Shown here piece by piece: positions 9,315 to 18,471 of a DNA stretch of 62,864 bases. The number at the start of each line of letters is the position of its first letter. Position 1 is the stretch's first letter. The stretch spans positions 1 to 62,864 of the forward strand of contig JAGVPB010000043.1 of assembly GCA_020052415.1 (NCBI GenBank), in the 5' to 3' direction. Below the pieces are notes generated by a model that saw nothing but the letters and a program-made list of their open reading frames with translations, was not told the DNA's origin and searched no databases. The stretch comes from Bacteroidales bacterium (lineage in GTDB: Bacteria > Bacteroidota > Bacteroidia > Bacteroidales > JAADJA01). The position numbers and the translations under genes were made by a program.

Positions 9315-10901
9315 CTAATTCTTCACAAATCTACAAGTTCCCGCCACCTTCCCCTCGTTCTTCACCACCGCAAAATACAACCCCTTTGTCAATCCTTGCA
9401 AATCCATATTAGTCTCCTGCTGCCTTTTCCATATCTTTTCGCTGTGAACCTTTTGCCCGTAAATGTTGTAGCACTCCAGAAGCATATTGTTGTGATGCTC
9501 TGTATTTTGGAAGACAATGGTTATTTCCGTTTCTGCCGGATTGGGATAGGCTATAATAGGGATAGTGGCTATAAATGAATAATATTCCTCCGGTGATGGT
9601 ATTTCCTCCGTTCCTGTCCAAACAAGGCAATCCGATAAATCTATGATTCCGGATTGAATTTGTTCAGGGCAAAGGCTGTCATAAGTGTAAACGTTTGTGT
9701 CGAAAGGAACGAATTCGAGATCTTCATCAATCTTGTATAAGTAAATGTTCTTGTCGTTATTCGGCTCGGTAATAGTTGAGGCGATAACATAATTATTATC
9801 GGAAGACTTTATCAGGCTTGGAATACCATAAACATCTGGGTGAAGTTGAAAATTTAAAAGATTTGCAGAGGTATCTGTTTTGAAATCCATATCATAAAAT
9901 GTTGAATATTCAGGTTCATAAAAACCAGTACCAATAAAAAGAGAATCATTGATCTTGGTAACCTCGCGCATATAATTTGAAATTATTCCCGATCCAATTT
10001 GATCGCTTCCAATTTGATTATAACCTATTTCTACACCATCATTAGAATAAAACATTAATAAGGAATTCGCATCATTCCCAACTCTTCTCAAGCCAACACC
10101 AATAATTACAGAATCATTCAATGGAATTGAATAATAAGCATCACCAAACACCGAATCCAATGCATAGAATGGCAAAATCCATTTCTCATTGAACAGGCTG
10201 TCAATTCCAATAAACAGCGGACGTAAAAAGTAATGCGTAGTATCGCTCGGGAAAGGCCAATAACAATAACCTGAGATGTAATATTCATGGTTGTGTTCCA
10301 TCAAATGGTAAGCATTTGGTTCAAGTATCCATGGATGATCATTTTTCGAGGCATACGGTTCAATCCATAAAACATCACCATTTTCATTTAAGCCTGCTAA
10401 ATGGATTTTATCAATTTCCTCCGCAGAATCGAAACTGGTAAGGATAACGATCTCATTATCTTTTGTAATTATCATATCGATACTGTAGCCATCTTCAAAT
10501 TCATCGTCATATTGAAGAATTCTGCACCATAATTCCTCGCCACAAGAATTGAATTTCGTAACAAAAGGCCATGTGCCATCAATGTATTTATTTCCGGCAA
10601 TGTATCTGTTTCCCTCATTATCCAAAGCAACGCTCCAACCATACATTGTATAAAGATCGTGTTCTAATAGATTATCCCATAACAAATCGGCATTAATGGT
10701 TGTTTTTATATTCCAACCTTTTCCCAAATCATTTATTACTGCCCAACCTTCAATGTAATATCCTTTATCATAATATTCAATTAAATCCCTTGCACCTTCA
10801 TCTCTGTTTGACAAACCGATATGCACCTCCCAATCTGTGTTCTGGGTAAAAGCGATTGCATTTAAATACAAGGTAAATATTGTCAGAATTTTTGCTTTCA
10901 T
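9315..10901 (-). CDS. T9SS type A sorting domain protein, function unknown
   Basis: 528 residues with a signal peptide (MKAKILTIFTLYLNAIAFTQ), a long beta-rich body of repeated short strands that may form a propeller, and a T9SS C-terminal domain from about residue 450. The C-terminal domain shows the usual YPNPAETEITI entry motif, a GQKVHSEK turn and the KGLYFAVVKNEG end. It should be exported across the outer membrane and anchored or released. I recognise no catalytic motif. It converges with the EnvC-like gene, with only 5 bp between their stops, and starts the T9SS cargo island. Confidence 0.8.
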   Translation of the reverse strand: MKAKILTIFTLYLNAIAFTQNTDWEVHIGLSNRDEGARDLIEYYDKGYYIEGWAVINDLGKGWNIKTTINADLLWDNLLEHDLYTMYGWSVALDNEGNRYIAGNKYIDGTWPFVTKFNSCGEELWCRILQYDDEFEDGYSIDMIITKDNEIVILTSFDSAEEIDKIHLAGLNENGDVLWIEPYASKNDHPWILEPNAYHLMEHNHEYYISGYCYWPFPSDTTHYFLRPLFIGIDSLFNEKWILPFYALDSVFGDAYYSIPLNDSVIIGVGLRRVGNDANSLLMFYSNDGVEIGYNQIGSDQIGSGIISNYMREVTKINDSLFIGTGFYEPEYSTFYDMDFKTDTSANLLNFQLHPDVYGIPSLIKSSDNNYVIASTITEPNNDKNIYLYKIDEDLEFVPFDTNVYTYDSLCPEQIQSGIIDLSDCLVWTGTEEIPSPEEYYSFIATIPIIAYPNPAETEITIVFQNTEHHNNMLLECYNIYGQKVHSEKIWKRQQETNMDLQGLTKGLYFAVVKNEGKVAGTCRFVKN

Positions 10902-10977
10902 TTTTTATAGTTTTTTAAATAGGCAGGATGAAACTCAGGATGCATGTCATCCTGAGTTTATCTCCTGCTCCGATTCT

Positions 10978-11760
10978 TTAATCGCTCAATGTAAATTTAA
11001 AGGTTTCTTTCAAGATTCCCCTGGTTTTTAACGCGGCAATGTAAATGCCCCTTTTCCAGTTCCTGGTATCAAGGGTCAGTTGGTCTTTCGGATTCGAAAC
11101 CTGCACTGAATAAACAGGCTTTCCCGTAACATCAGCTATTGAAATTATTCCTTCCTCCTGCATTTCAAGATTATACTCAACTATGATGTAATCCTCTGCC
11201 GGATTAGGCATTACCCTTAGCATCCGCGTCATCCCATTACTGCTATTATTCAAACTGTAAAACGTACCGGTTTCAGCAGCCGATTTCATAAAATCGGGCA
11301 TCTCAATCGGTTCTTCGTAATTAACTTCTTCCAAATCAATCAACATATTGAGCGCATACATCGAAGCTGCTCCGTTTTCCGATTCCATGATACTGGTGAG
11401 TTCCTGTACACCGGTACTGTCAGTTGAATATCCGTCAAAGGATGAAATCAACTCGCAGAATTCGATAATTCGCTCATGCCCGTTCTGTTGTTCTGCACTC
11501 AAATTATATTGAGCAGGAATTCCGTAAAGGATAGTCAACCCTGCGCTCCATGCTCCCTGCTCCATGCTCAGAAAAGCCAGCTTATATTTCGATTCAAGGT
11601 CCCCATCGGCGGAATACAATGCCACAAGGCTGTCCAAACATGCTAATGTATCATTACTGAAGCGCCTTCCCAGTTCATTCATTGCCCTTGCCTTTTTGAG
11701 TTTGAACATAGCCAGCTTCGACTCGGTTTTTTCCATTACCGATACAATGTTCTTTCCCAG
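10978..11760 (-). pseudogene. 3' fragment of an interrupted T9SS cargo gene
   Basis: An ATG at 11736 gives a 252-residue frame, but there is no signal peptide, and the frame stays open upstream only to 11760. There the REP-like repeat supplies an in-frame TAA. It ends in a T9SS sorting domain (MPNPAEDYIIVEYNL ... WKRGIYIAALKTRG). Before that is a helical region of the kind found just ahead of sorting domains in large T9SS proteins. Without a signal peptide it cannot be exported. I read it as the tail of the gene whose front part is at 12482-13720, separated by the RAYT cassette. The frames on both sides of the cassette are in register (see that entry for a caveat). Confidence 0.65.
11543..11570. 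repeat. GCTCC-heptad repeat inside a coding frame
   Basis: GCTCCATGCTCCCTGCTCC is a run of 7-bp units around GCTCC[AC]T. A related run occurs at 53324-53360. In the 3' fragment gene it is read in frame as SMEQGAWSAG on the minus strand, interrupting a helical region. Confidence 0.55.
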
Positions 11761-11815
11761 TTCGGCTTAGGCTCTGCCTGAGTCGAACATATCACCGGCA
11801 GGCTTATGCCTCCAA
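11761..11815 (+). repeat. REP-like repeat copy A
   Basis: Two consecutive imperfect hairpins: CTTAGGC-TCT-GCCTGAG, then AGGC-TTAT-GCCT. It has the same plan as copies B, C and D. It lies directly after the RAYT stop codon and supplies the stop that closes the upstream end of the 3' fragment frame. Confidence 0.75.
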
Positions 11816-11818
11816 AAC

Positions 11819-12412
11819 TTATACTGTTTTCCACAAGAAATCAAGTTTTACTACATCCAATACATAGTCTAATTCTGCGTAATTCCTGGCACTTGAATAT
11901 AAATAATCTTCCGGTCTGACTACAATACCAGCCCTTACAGGATTATTGTGAATATATTCGACCTTTTGTTCAATAAATTTTTGACTATAAATTTCTTCTG
12001 CATGATTTTCATGTGTCCAAACCTGGTTGGTCTGTTTGTTTTTATATTTTCCATGGTATTCGAATACAAGTTTCATCCAGTCTCTCCGGCTTTCACTTCC
12101 ATCATTTAATATTTCCAAAAACTTTCTACTTGTAAAGTTTTTAAAATCCCTGATAATGCCGCTTAAATCGCCTGTTTCGCTTTGTGCTAATAGATGAATA
12201 TGATTCGACATGATAACATAAGCAAAAAGGTTTAGTCCTTTATTCAACTGGCAATACCCGAGGCTGTCAATTACGATATCTTTGTATAATCGGCGTGTAA
12301 AAATATCAACCCATCCTGCAATTTGAAAAGTGAGAAAATACAATGCCTGCCCATCACTTATTTTGTAACCTGTTGACAATACGTTTGAATTTATTGCACC
12401 AAATATAAGCAT
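11819..12412 (-). CDS. REP-associated tyrosine transposase (RAYT, IS200-like Y1 family)
   Basis: 197 residues of the Y1_Tnp/RAYT family. The HUH metal-binding motif is seen as SNHIHLLAQ. The RAYT C-terminal signature is present: KVEYIHNNPVRAGIV then DYLYSSARNY, with candidate catalytic tyrosine(s) in this part. RAYTs are single-copy domesticated relatives of IS200/IS605 transposases that are thought to mobilise the flanking REP hairpins. Here the gene is flanked in inverted orientation by REP-like copies A and B, the classic arrangement. It looks intact. It is not clear whether it is still active. Confidence 0.9.
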   Translation of the reverse strand: MLIFGAINSNVLSTGYKISDGQALYFLTFQIAGWVDIFTRRLYKDIVIDSLGYCQLNKGLNLFAYVIMSNHIHLLAQSETGDLSGIIRDFKNFTSRKFLEILNDGSESRRDWMKLVFEYHGKYKNKQTNQVWTHENHAEEIYSQKFIEQKVEYIHNNPVRAGIVVRPEDYLYSSARNYAELDYVLDVVKLDFLWKTV

Positions 12413-12437
12413 TTTATTGTCTGGTATGGATTATTTT

Positions 12438-12490
12438 TGCAGGCTGTAGCCTGACAGGATATTTTCGACTAAGGCAGAGCCTTAGCCGAA
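12438..12490 (-). repeat. REP-like repeat copy B
   Basis: In inverted orientation to copy A. Read on the minus strand it is TTCGGCTAAGGCTCTGCCTT... followed by CAGGCTACAGCCTG. Both hairpins are nearly perfect. It lies upstream of the RAYT start and supplies the TAA stop that truncates the 5' fragment of the host gene. Confidence 0.8.
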
Positions 12491-13720
12491 CAAGGTATCT
12501 CCAATTGGATTTAAGCTCATAAATGTTAAATTCGGCTCGACAATTAGATTTCCATTAATTATAATTTTTCTGTTGCCATAATTGCAGTATGAATTAATTT
12601 TTGAATTACTACGAATTATCAGTGTTGCACCTTCATCTATAATCAATTCTCCTTCATAGTCAAGGTAAACTTCAGAATCATAGTCAAAAGTAAGTGTTAC
12701 ACCCGTTGCTACCCTTACAGAAGTTGTAATACCAATATATCCTGATAATACTAAATCACTGCTAACAATTTCTGGTAAAATATTCGGATACTTCAATGAC
12801 GTAGTGGATGCAATACCTCCCGGATCCTGAAAAAAAGAACCAATACCTGTCCAGTTTGTCTCCCAATTATGAATTTCATCTATACTTACAACTCTATTGA
12901 CATCTGCATCAGCAGTAGAATAGTGAATACCATTGTACTGCAATACACCATCTGGAGATTTTCCTGCCATCGGTGAATAGGTATGAAAATCAAATTCGCC
13001 ATGATAATATGTTTCCTCCTCATCGCCCAGTATTTCGTTCTCAAGATAAGGTATATCATCTGCCTGATAGGCATTGGTATTATCATCGCAAGCGGAATAA
13101 AAAATTACATTATTCCCTGTTAAATTATTCGCAAATCCGCCGGCATATCCTTGTTGCATAAAGATCACTTTCTTTTGCGCAGTGATACTATTAACACGGT
13201 TTCCAAAATCAACATCAGTTAAAACGTCAACACCATAGAGGTTCATATAAGATCCGTTTTCATCGTTTCCGCCATGTCCCATTGTCCAGATAAAAAGAAA
13301 ATCATCATGCTCAAGTTGAGGAAAATTTCCAATACCGGTAGCAAGCCCTGTTAAAAGTTGTTGAACATTATACAAAGAAGCGGCTGCATCAGTAAAGGTA
13401 GCACCTGGAGGCACTTTGTACCTTTCATCCAGATCTCCTTGATCATAATCTTCGCCATTTGCAAAATAAACGTAGATATAATCATATCCATACCCTAACT
13501 CATAAGGTGGGTTAATAATTAATAATTCCCAAAGCAAATAGGTGTCATTCCAAAATTCCTTCCAATTATTTTGCCCATTCAAATTTCCACCATTCCATTG
13601 GTATTCAAAAGATGAGGGATTATAATCCCCGACAATTAAAACTGCCACCCTAAGTTGAGCATTTAATGAACACACTAGGCTGATCGCAGCCAAAACTAAA
13701 ATAAATCTGACTTTTTTCAT
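12482..13720 (-). pseudogene. 5' fragment of an interrupted caspase-fold (C13-like) T9SS protein
   Basis: 412 codons with a signal peptide (MKKVRFILVLAAISLVCSLNAQ) and a caspase-fold domain of the C13/legumain type. The catalytic His is visible in WTMGHGGND. At the expected Cys position (usually QxCYSGGF-like) the sequence is MQQGYAGGF, with a GGA glycine codon instead of TGC/TGT, so the nucleophile is missing. After residue 300 the chain turns into beta-helix-like repeats and stops inside REP copy B (last residues DTLFG). No sorting domain remains. The gene seems to have been inactive before or after the RAYT insertion. A loss of additional sequence between the two fragments cannot be excluded. 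Confidence 0.65.
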
Positions 13721-13771
13721 ATTGTAATTATTTTAGGGGTATTTCAAAATAGAAATCCCGTGTTAATTTTT

Positions 13772-15217
13772 TCAATGCATAATAATTTTTTTCGTAATCC
13801 TATTTTTTTCGGTTTCTACGCTAAGCAAATAAATTCCGCTACCTACAGGTTCTCCATTGCGATCTTTTCCATCCCAGGTTATTTGTATTTCGCCTGCCAA
13901 TATTTCATCTTCAAACAGCAATCTGATTTCATTTCCTTTTTGATCGTAAATCTTTACAAACAGGTATTGATTTTCTTCTGAAATGTAACTGCATGAAATT
14001 TCATTATTTGAAGGATTAGGAAAGATTTTTACCAGAGGATAAAATTCTGATGAATTATGAATAGCCGTGGATAAAACTTCCTTTTTACGAAACACGATAT
14101 TATTATCATCATTTGAATCTATCCTGACATAAACCAAGTACATAATTCCACTTTTATATAGCAAACGAATATGATCCATTGCATTATTCTCTTCTATAAT
14201 ACTCGCTTCCCACTGTTCATTCGTTTTCGCATATTCTGTGAGCACATTTATATCATTCAATTTTTCTACTTCCACAATGTGTTTATTGGCGGAATCGTCA
14301 ACTATAATTGATACATCAACGTTATCACTATGAATGAATTCATAAGGCTGCCAGCCGTACGTATTTCTATAAGAATACATGGAACTGTCAATTCCTGTAA
14401 TATTACCAAGAGAATACTGCATCCACACAATATGTGGGTATAATTGAGCATCAAGTGACAAATCAGGAGAAGAAGTACTTGTCTGTGGGCTGACAATCTC
14501 TGGTTTTACCCAATTATAAAAAGTATCCAATTTATAAAAAGTAACCCTTTTTGTAATTTCCATTGGGTGTTTTCTTGATCCAGCAATATTTAATGAATTA
14601 TCAGAGCCAACAACAATCCGGTAAAAAGAAGCTGTATCATAAGGCATAATTACATCGCTCCAATCGGTGAGACCAATATCCATGAAACGATAATACATTT
14701 TCCCGTATCCGCTATCTATATACCAAAAGCAATAGAGCCGGTCATTATGATCAATTACTAAAAGATTACGATAAGCCCCATAATATCCTTGATTCAAGGT
14801 GTCAGACTCGGACCAAATGCCAGGATCAATTCCATCATTTGTTTTATATATTATTTTATGGCTACTGCTTCCAGCATCATCCTCATAGACTAGGTGAAGG
14901 GTTCCCAGGCTATCACTTACTATTTGAGGTTCTGCCATCCATTTCGCATTATTTTGCGATACATTATACAACGACGTCCAGGTTTCTCCGCCATCTTCAG
15001 ACTTCGAATACCATATTCGGTAAAAATTCATTCCGTGTATTGTGCTCCAAACGCAATGGATATGACCTTCATTATCGATACAGAAATCTGGTCTTACAGA
15101 ACCAAGTTGGCTTTGAGTGGGATTTATTACCACAGGTTCAGTCCATTCCTGCCCGTTAACAAAATTGAAAAGTAAAAGAAGAAACAAAAGGTTTATAGCA
15201 CGATTCATTTTATTCAA
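13772..15217 (-). CDS. Secreted T9SS protein with sialidase-like (BNR) repeats
   Basis: 481 residues: signal peptide (MNRAINLLFLLLLFNFVNGQ), a body with Asp-box-like turns such as SKSEDGGETWTSL and DNEGHIHCVWST, suggesting a six-bladed propeller of the sialidase/BNR type, then a FlgD-like T9SS sorting domain (FPNPSNNEISC ... WDGKDRNGEPVGSGIYLLSVE). Such proteins are exported and often bind or cleave glycans. The sialidase catalytic arginine triad was not identified, so enzymatic activity is not claimed. It is upstream of the disrupted gene on the same strand, 51 bp away. Confidence 0.75.
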   Translation of the reverse strand: MNKMNRAINLLFLLLLFNFVNGQEWTEPVVINPTQSQLGSVRPDFCIDNEGHIHCVWSTIHGMNFYRIWYSKSEDGGETWTSLYNVSQNNAKWMAEPQIVSDSLGTLHLVYEDDAGSSSHKIIYKTNDGIDPGIWSESDTLNQGYYGAYRNLLVIDHNDRLYCFWYIDSGYGKMYYRFMDIGLTDWSDVIMPYDTASFYRIVVGSDNSLNIAGSRKHPMEITKRVTFYKLDTFYNWVKPEIVSPQTSTSSPDLSLDAQLYPHIVWMQYSLGNITGIDSSMYSYRNTYGWQPYEFIHSDNVDVSIIVDDSANKHIVEVEKLNDINVLTEYAKTNEQWEASIIEENNAMDHIRLLYKSGIMYLVYVRIDSNDDNNIVFRKKEVLSTAIHNSSEFYPLVKIFPNPSNNEISCSYISEENQYLFVKIYDQKGNEIRLLFEDEILAGEIQITWDGKDRNGEPVGSGIYLLSVETEKNRITKKIIMH

Positions 15218-15349
15218 AATTAAACCTCACAAATATAAAGAATTTAAAAATGCCAAAATAGATTTGAGAAATGAAACTTGAGAACTTAAATTGGCTATTA
15301 GTTATTGATGTATGTGCTTTAAAAATGTTGCCTGTTTTTACACCCCCTG

Positions 15350-15408
15350 TTCAGCTAAGGCTATTCCTTAGTCGAAAATATCCTTTCAGGCTACCGCCTT
15401 TCAAATAT
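15350..15408 (+). repeat. REP-like repeat copy C
   Basis: TTCAGCTAAGGCTATTCCTTAG then TCAGGCTACCGCCT: the same two-hairpin plan as copies A and B. It begins the first half of a local duplication. A related unit of about 135 bp (15350-15487) recurs at 15585-15719, including the shared tail AAATGCGAAG[CT]ATTT. Confidence 0.75.
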
Positions 15409-15536
15409 TATATCCCAATTGCTTCCCTTGCCCCCACCTTATAAATGCGAAGCATTTACAGTGCGCTGGCCCGAAAATCCGCCATGCGGCGAGTAGCCTG
15501 CGGGGAAGGTTTGGATCGGATTTTCTTGATTTTTTA

Positions 15537-15562
15537 GTTCTTTTTGATCAAGCAAAAAGAAC
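15537..15562. repeat. GTTCTTTTT hairpin between REP copies C and D
   Basis: A perfect 9-bp inverted repeat, GTTCTTTTT / AAAAAGAAC, with an 8-base loop. Similar palindromes are frequent between genes in Bacteroidota. It lies in the 606-bp gap 15218-15823, which otherwise holds only the duplicated REP units and no convincing gene. Confidence 0.55.
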
Positions 15563-15584
15563 AAGAAAAGAATATTCCCAAGTT

Positions 15585-15641
15585 ATGCTAAGCCTCTGCC
15601 TTAGTTGAATATATCCTTTTAGGCTATAGCCTGTCAAATAA
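15585..15641 (+). repeat. REP-like repeat copy D
   Basis: GCTAAGCCTCTGCCTTAG followed by TAGGCTATAGCCTG. It is the second member of the local duplication in the 15218-15823 gap and is followed by the same AAATGCGAAG...AAAATCCG tail as copy C. Confidence 0.75.
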
Positions 15642-15823
15642 AAAATCCCAATTACCTCAAGTGCCACCTCAACCTAATAAATGCGAAGTATTTAAAGTGC
15701 GCCGGCCAGAAAATCCGTGCCCGCCCATGCCTTTGCCTTCATTGGCCGACGGATTTATTTTCTCGAGTGATCCTGCAGAACACTCGGTGAAGGAAATTTC
15801 AAATGAAAAGTTCAAGGTAAAAT

Positions 15824-16822
15824 TCAGTCACCAAACTTTAATGAATAGATAATGGATTCCATTTGAATCAGCAGATCGCGTTTTGGCGCATTCGGGGCAT
15901 AAACATAGCCATCAACAGTAAGCACTTTATTCCGTTTTTCGTCAACAAGGGTATAATTAATAAATGGCCCACCCATAAAATCATTTTCAACTTCCCACAG
16001 GCCACGGGTCTCCACAGCAAAAAAGCCATTAAAATCTATCCTTTTTGAAATCACAGGCATATATTCTTCGCTCACCTTCATAAATGAACTCTCTGTAGGG
16101 CCTGGGACATATTCTTCCGTCAGGCTGTTTCTGAAAGCAATGATCCTTCCCGGTTCGAAAGCCACAGTGTCAGTAAAATCATATCTGTAAAATAAAAAGC
16201 CCTGGCTGAACTGTTTAGTCTCTTTTCTGACCCACATAAAATCAGCGGTTTTCTTTGCAATATAAAATCCTTCGGGTATTTCAATTTCAATGCTAAAGTC
16301 TTTTTTAATTTCACCGGCAACTTCCTTGTTTTTGAATTTATTAAATGAATCAATAAGCCGTTCGTGCTCACAAGCTGTAAAAACATTCAGCAGTGTTGCC
16401 TTTTTTTCATTAAAAAATTCAACAAACACTTCTTCAGATGGGGCAGTAATCAGAATTACTCTTTGCGGTATAGCCCATACATTTTTACGGACCTCTATTG
16501 CCGCCTTCCCCTTGCTGTCATCAATGTCCACTATGAATATATTATGATGCGCCTGAAACATTGCCGTTTCTTCGAAATTGCCAAGAGGAATGTTTGCCAT
16601 TTCAAACAGAGGTTCCGGTTGGGGCAATATCTGGTATTCCTGGTTAAAAAAATCCTGGATTGCCTGGCCTGTTTTACCGCTCCATTCTTCTTTGGTATTT
16701 GTAACTACGATCAATTCAGCGGTCTTTCCCGAAGAGTGAGGTTTGCCGGGCTTATCATTCCCGCAGGAACAGAGGATTATACTTACTAATAATAAAGCCG
16801 TTTGAACTTGAAATCGTTTCAT
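15824..16822 (-). CDS. DUF4837 family lipoprotein
   Basis: 332 residues with a lipoprotein signal (MKRFQVQTALLLVSIILCSC, lipobox LCSC). The body matches the DUF4837 pattern of Bacteroidota: an early ELIVVTNTKEEWSGKTG, a central IEIEIPEGFYIAKK and late VETRGLWEVENDFMGGPF with a final VYAPNAPKRDLL segment. The function of the family is unknown; an envelope location is inferred from the lipobox. The gene lies 20 bp downstream of the MltD-like gene on the same strand, so the two are probably cotranscribed, which hints at a role near peptidoglycan. Confidence 0.8.
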   Translation of the reverse strand: MKRFQVQTALLLVSIILCSCGNDKPGKPHSSGKTAELIVVTNTKEEWSGKTGQAIQDFFNQEYQILPQPEPLFEMANIPLGNFEETAMFQAHHNIFIVDIDDSKGKAAIEVRKNVWAIPQRVILITAPSEEVFVEFFNEKKATLLNVFTACEHERLIDSFNKFKNKEVAGEIKKDFSIEIEIPEGFYIAKKTADFMWVRKETKQFSQGFLFYRYDFTDTVAFEPGRIIAFRNSLTEEYVPGPTESSFMKVSEEYMPVISKRIDFNGFFAVETRGLWEVENDFMGGPFINYTLVDEKRNKVLTVDGYVYAPNAPKRDLLIQMESIIYSLKFGD

Positions 16823-16842
16823 GATTTTGATTGAAAATGCAT

Positions 16843-18471
16843 TTACCCCTTTTTCCCAACCTTGAGTTTTTGCCCGGGCTTCAGGTTCTTAGTGTTGGTG
16901 ATATTATTGAGTTGTTTGATCTGTTCTACGGTAACACCTCCATATTGCCTGGCAATATCCCACAGGGTATCCCCTTTCCTTACGATATGGTAGATATAAT
17001 CTTCGCTGGTAATAATATTATTCTGAACTTTTTCAGGTTCTTTTACAATTGCTTGCGGTTTCTTATCCACCACAGGTTTTGAATTTGATTTTGTTTTGGA
17101 AGCAACATATTCCGGCTGATTTCCATTACCGTTCACAACAAGCTTTTGTCCGGGATGGATCATATTGCTTCTAAGGTTATTCCAGCTTTTAATTGAATTT
17201 ACCGAGCAGTGGTATTTATTAGCAATAACGCCAAGGCTTTCACCCGACCTTACCACATGAATGCTTTGTTCTTTGGCATTTTTTATTTCAGCCAACAGCT
17301 TTTCCTTTTCTATCCCATTCCTGGTTTTGTAGGCATAAATTTCTTTTTCGTATTCCACAAAAGAAGGGATATACCTGTAGTCAAGCCGAAGGACATACGG
17401 TTTTTCCTTTGAAGCCGGTATAATTCCGTTTTTATAAGCCGGATTTAAAAACCTCAGCTCATCTTCCGGCGCTTTAAGATATTCCGAAATCTGTTTAAAG
17501 GATAAAGCGTCATTGATCATAACCGTGTCAATTTGTTCAAAAAACAACATAGGACGGGCAGGATAAATATTATGTTCGGAAGAATAATTCATAAGGTACA
17601 TTACCGCCACAAAAGCAGGCACATAGCCACGTGTTTCTCTGGGAAGATACGGCCATATCGCCCAATAATTTTTGACACCTCCTGCTCTCCTTATGGCTTT
17701 ATTTACATTTCCGGCTCCGGAGTTATAGGCAGCCAGAACAAGCGACCAGTCACCGTAAATATTGTATAGATCTTTTAAATGACGGCATGCAGCATCTGTG
17801 GATTTATAAGGATCGAAACGGTCATCAACCAAAGAATTTGTTTTTAAACCGTACAATTTACCTGTATTGTACATAAACTGCCATAATCCTTTGGCGCCTG
17901 CCCTTGAGTTTGCTACAGGATTTAGCGCTGACTCAACAACAGCAAGATACTTGAGTTCAAGCGGCAGATTGTATTTATCAAGCTGTTCCTCAAACAATGG
18001 AAAATAAACTTCAGCAAGGCCGAGTATTCTCGAAGCAAGCCCACGTTTCCTCACTGCATAAACTTCCAGGTATGATTTAACATACTTATTATAGGATATT
18101 TCAATAAGGGATGTTTGATTCAACGTTTCAATCCTGGCTTGCAATACGGAATCACTGAACACCGGTACATCTTCGGGTGAATAGTTTTTTATATTCAGTA
18201 CCGTGGTATCTTCAGGGAAAGTGCAGTTAGAGAAAAACTTCAGGCTCACAAGGCTGTCGAGCATATCAAAAATCAATGGATTTACCGGATCATCGGCGTG
18301 AGTCATGCTGAAAATAAGAGAATCCTGCTCAATTGAAAATGCATTTTCCAAATTAACAGTGATCGTGTCGTCAACAATACTTGAGTCGGGCTGAGGTGGA
18401 TAAATTGCTGCTTCAATTTGAAAAATTGTGCAGAAGGTAACGAGTATAAAAAGTGCAGGATATCTAACCAT
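16843..18471 (-). CDS. MltD-type membrane-bound lytic transglycosylase with two LysM domains
   Basis: 542 residues: signal peptide, an N-terminal helical region, a soluble-lytic-transglycosylase (goose lysozyme-like) domain at about residues 140-300, and two LysM modules in the last 170 residues (HVVRSGESLGVIANKYHC... and HIVRKGDTLWDIARQYGG...). The catalytic glutamate is in LAVVESALNP, and the supporting motifs GAKGLWQFMYNTGKLYGL and VLAAYNSGAGNV are intact. It cleaves the MurNAc-GlcNAc bond of peptidoglycan with formation of 1,6-anhydroMurNAc; the LysM modules bind the glycan. The architecture is that of MltD, and it is in one transcription unit with the DUF4837 gene. Confidence 0.92.
   Translation of the reverse strand: MVRYPALFILVTFCTIFQIEAAIYPPQPDSSIVDDTITVNLENAFSIEQDSLIFSMTHADDPVNPLIFDMLDSLVSLKFFSNCTFPEDTTVLNIKNYSPEDVPVFSDSVLQARIETLNQTSLIEISYNKYVKSYLEVYAVRKRGLASRILGLAEVYFPLFEEQLDKYNLPLELKYLAVVESALNPVANSRAGAKGLWQFMYNTGKLYGLKTNSLVDDRFDPYKSTDAACRHLKDLYNIYGDWSLVLAAYNSGAGNVNKAIRRAGGVKNYWAIWPYLPRETRGYVPAFVAVMYLMNYSSEHNIYPARPMLFFEQIDTVMINDALSFKQISEYLKAPEDELRFLNPAYKNGIIPASKEKPYVLRLDYRYIPSFVEYEKEIYAYKTRNGIEKEKLLAEIKNAKEQSIHVVRSGESLGVIANKYHCSVNSIKSWNNLRSNMIHPGQKLVVNGNGNQPEYVASKTKSNSKPVVDKKPQAIVKEPEKVQNNIITSEDYIYHIVRKGDTLWDIARQYGGVTVEQIKQLNNITNTKNLKPGQKLKVGKKG

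Larger units (their letters stand above)
11761..12490. mobile_element. RAYT cassette: transposase flanked by inverted REP-like repeats
   Basis: A 730-bp unit bounded by TTCGGCTTAGGC at 11761 and its inverted near-match (CCTTAGCCGAA) ending at 12490. Each end carries a two-hairpin REP-like repeat and the middle is the RAYT gene. It sits within a T9SS-type coding sequence: both flanking fragments are on the minus strand, both are cut exactly at the repeat edge, and the codons join in register (TTG then CTG). No target-site duplication is evident, consistent with HUH/Y1-type movement. Confidence 0.7.
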
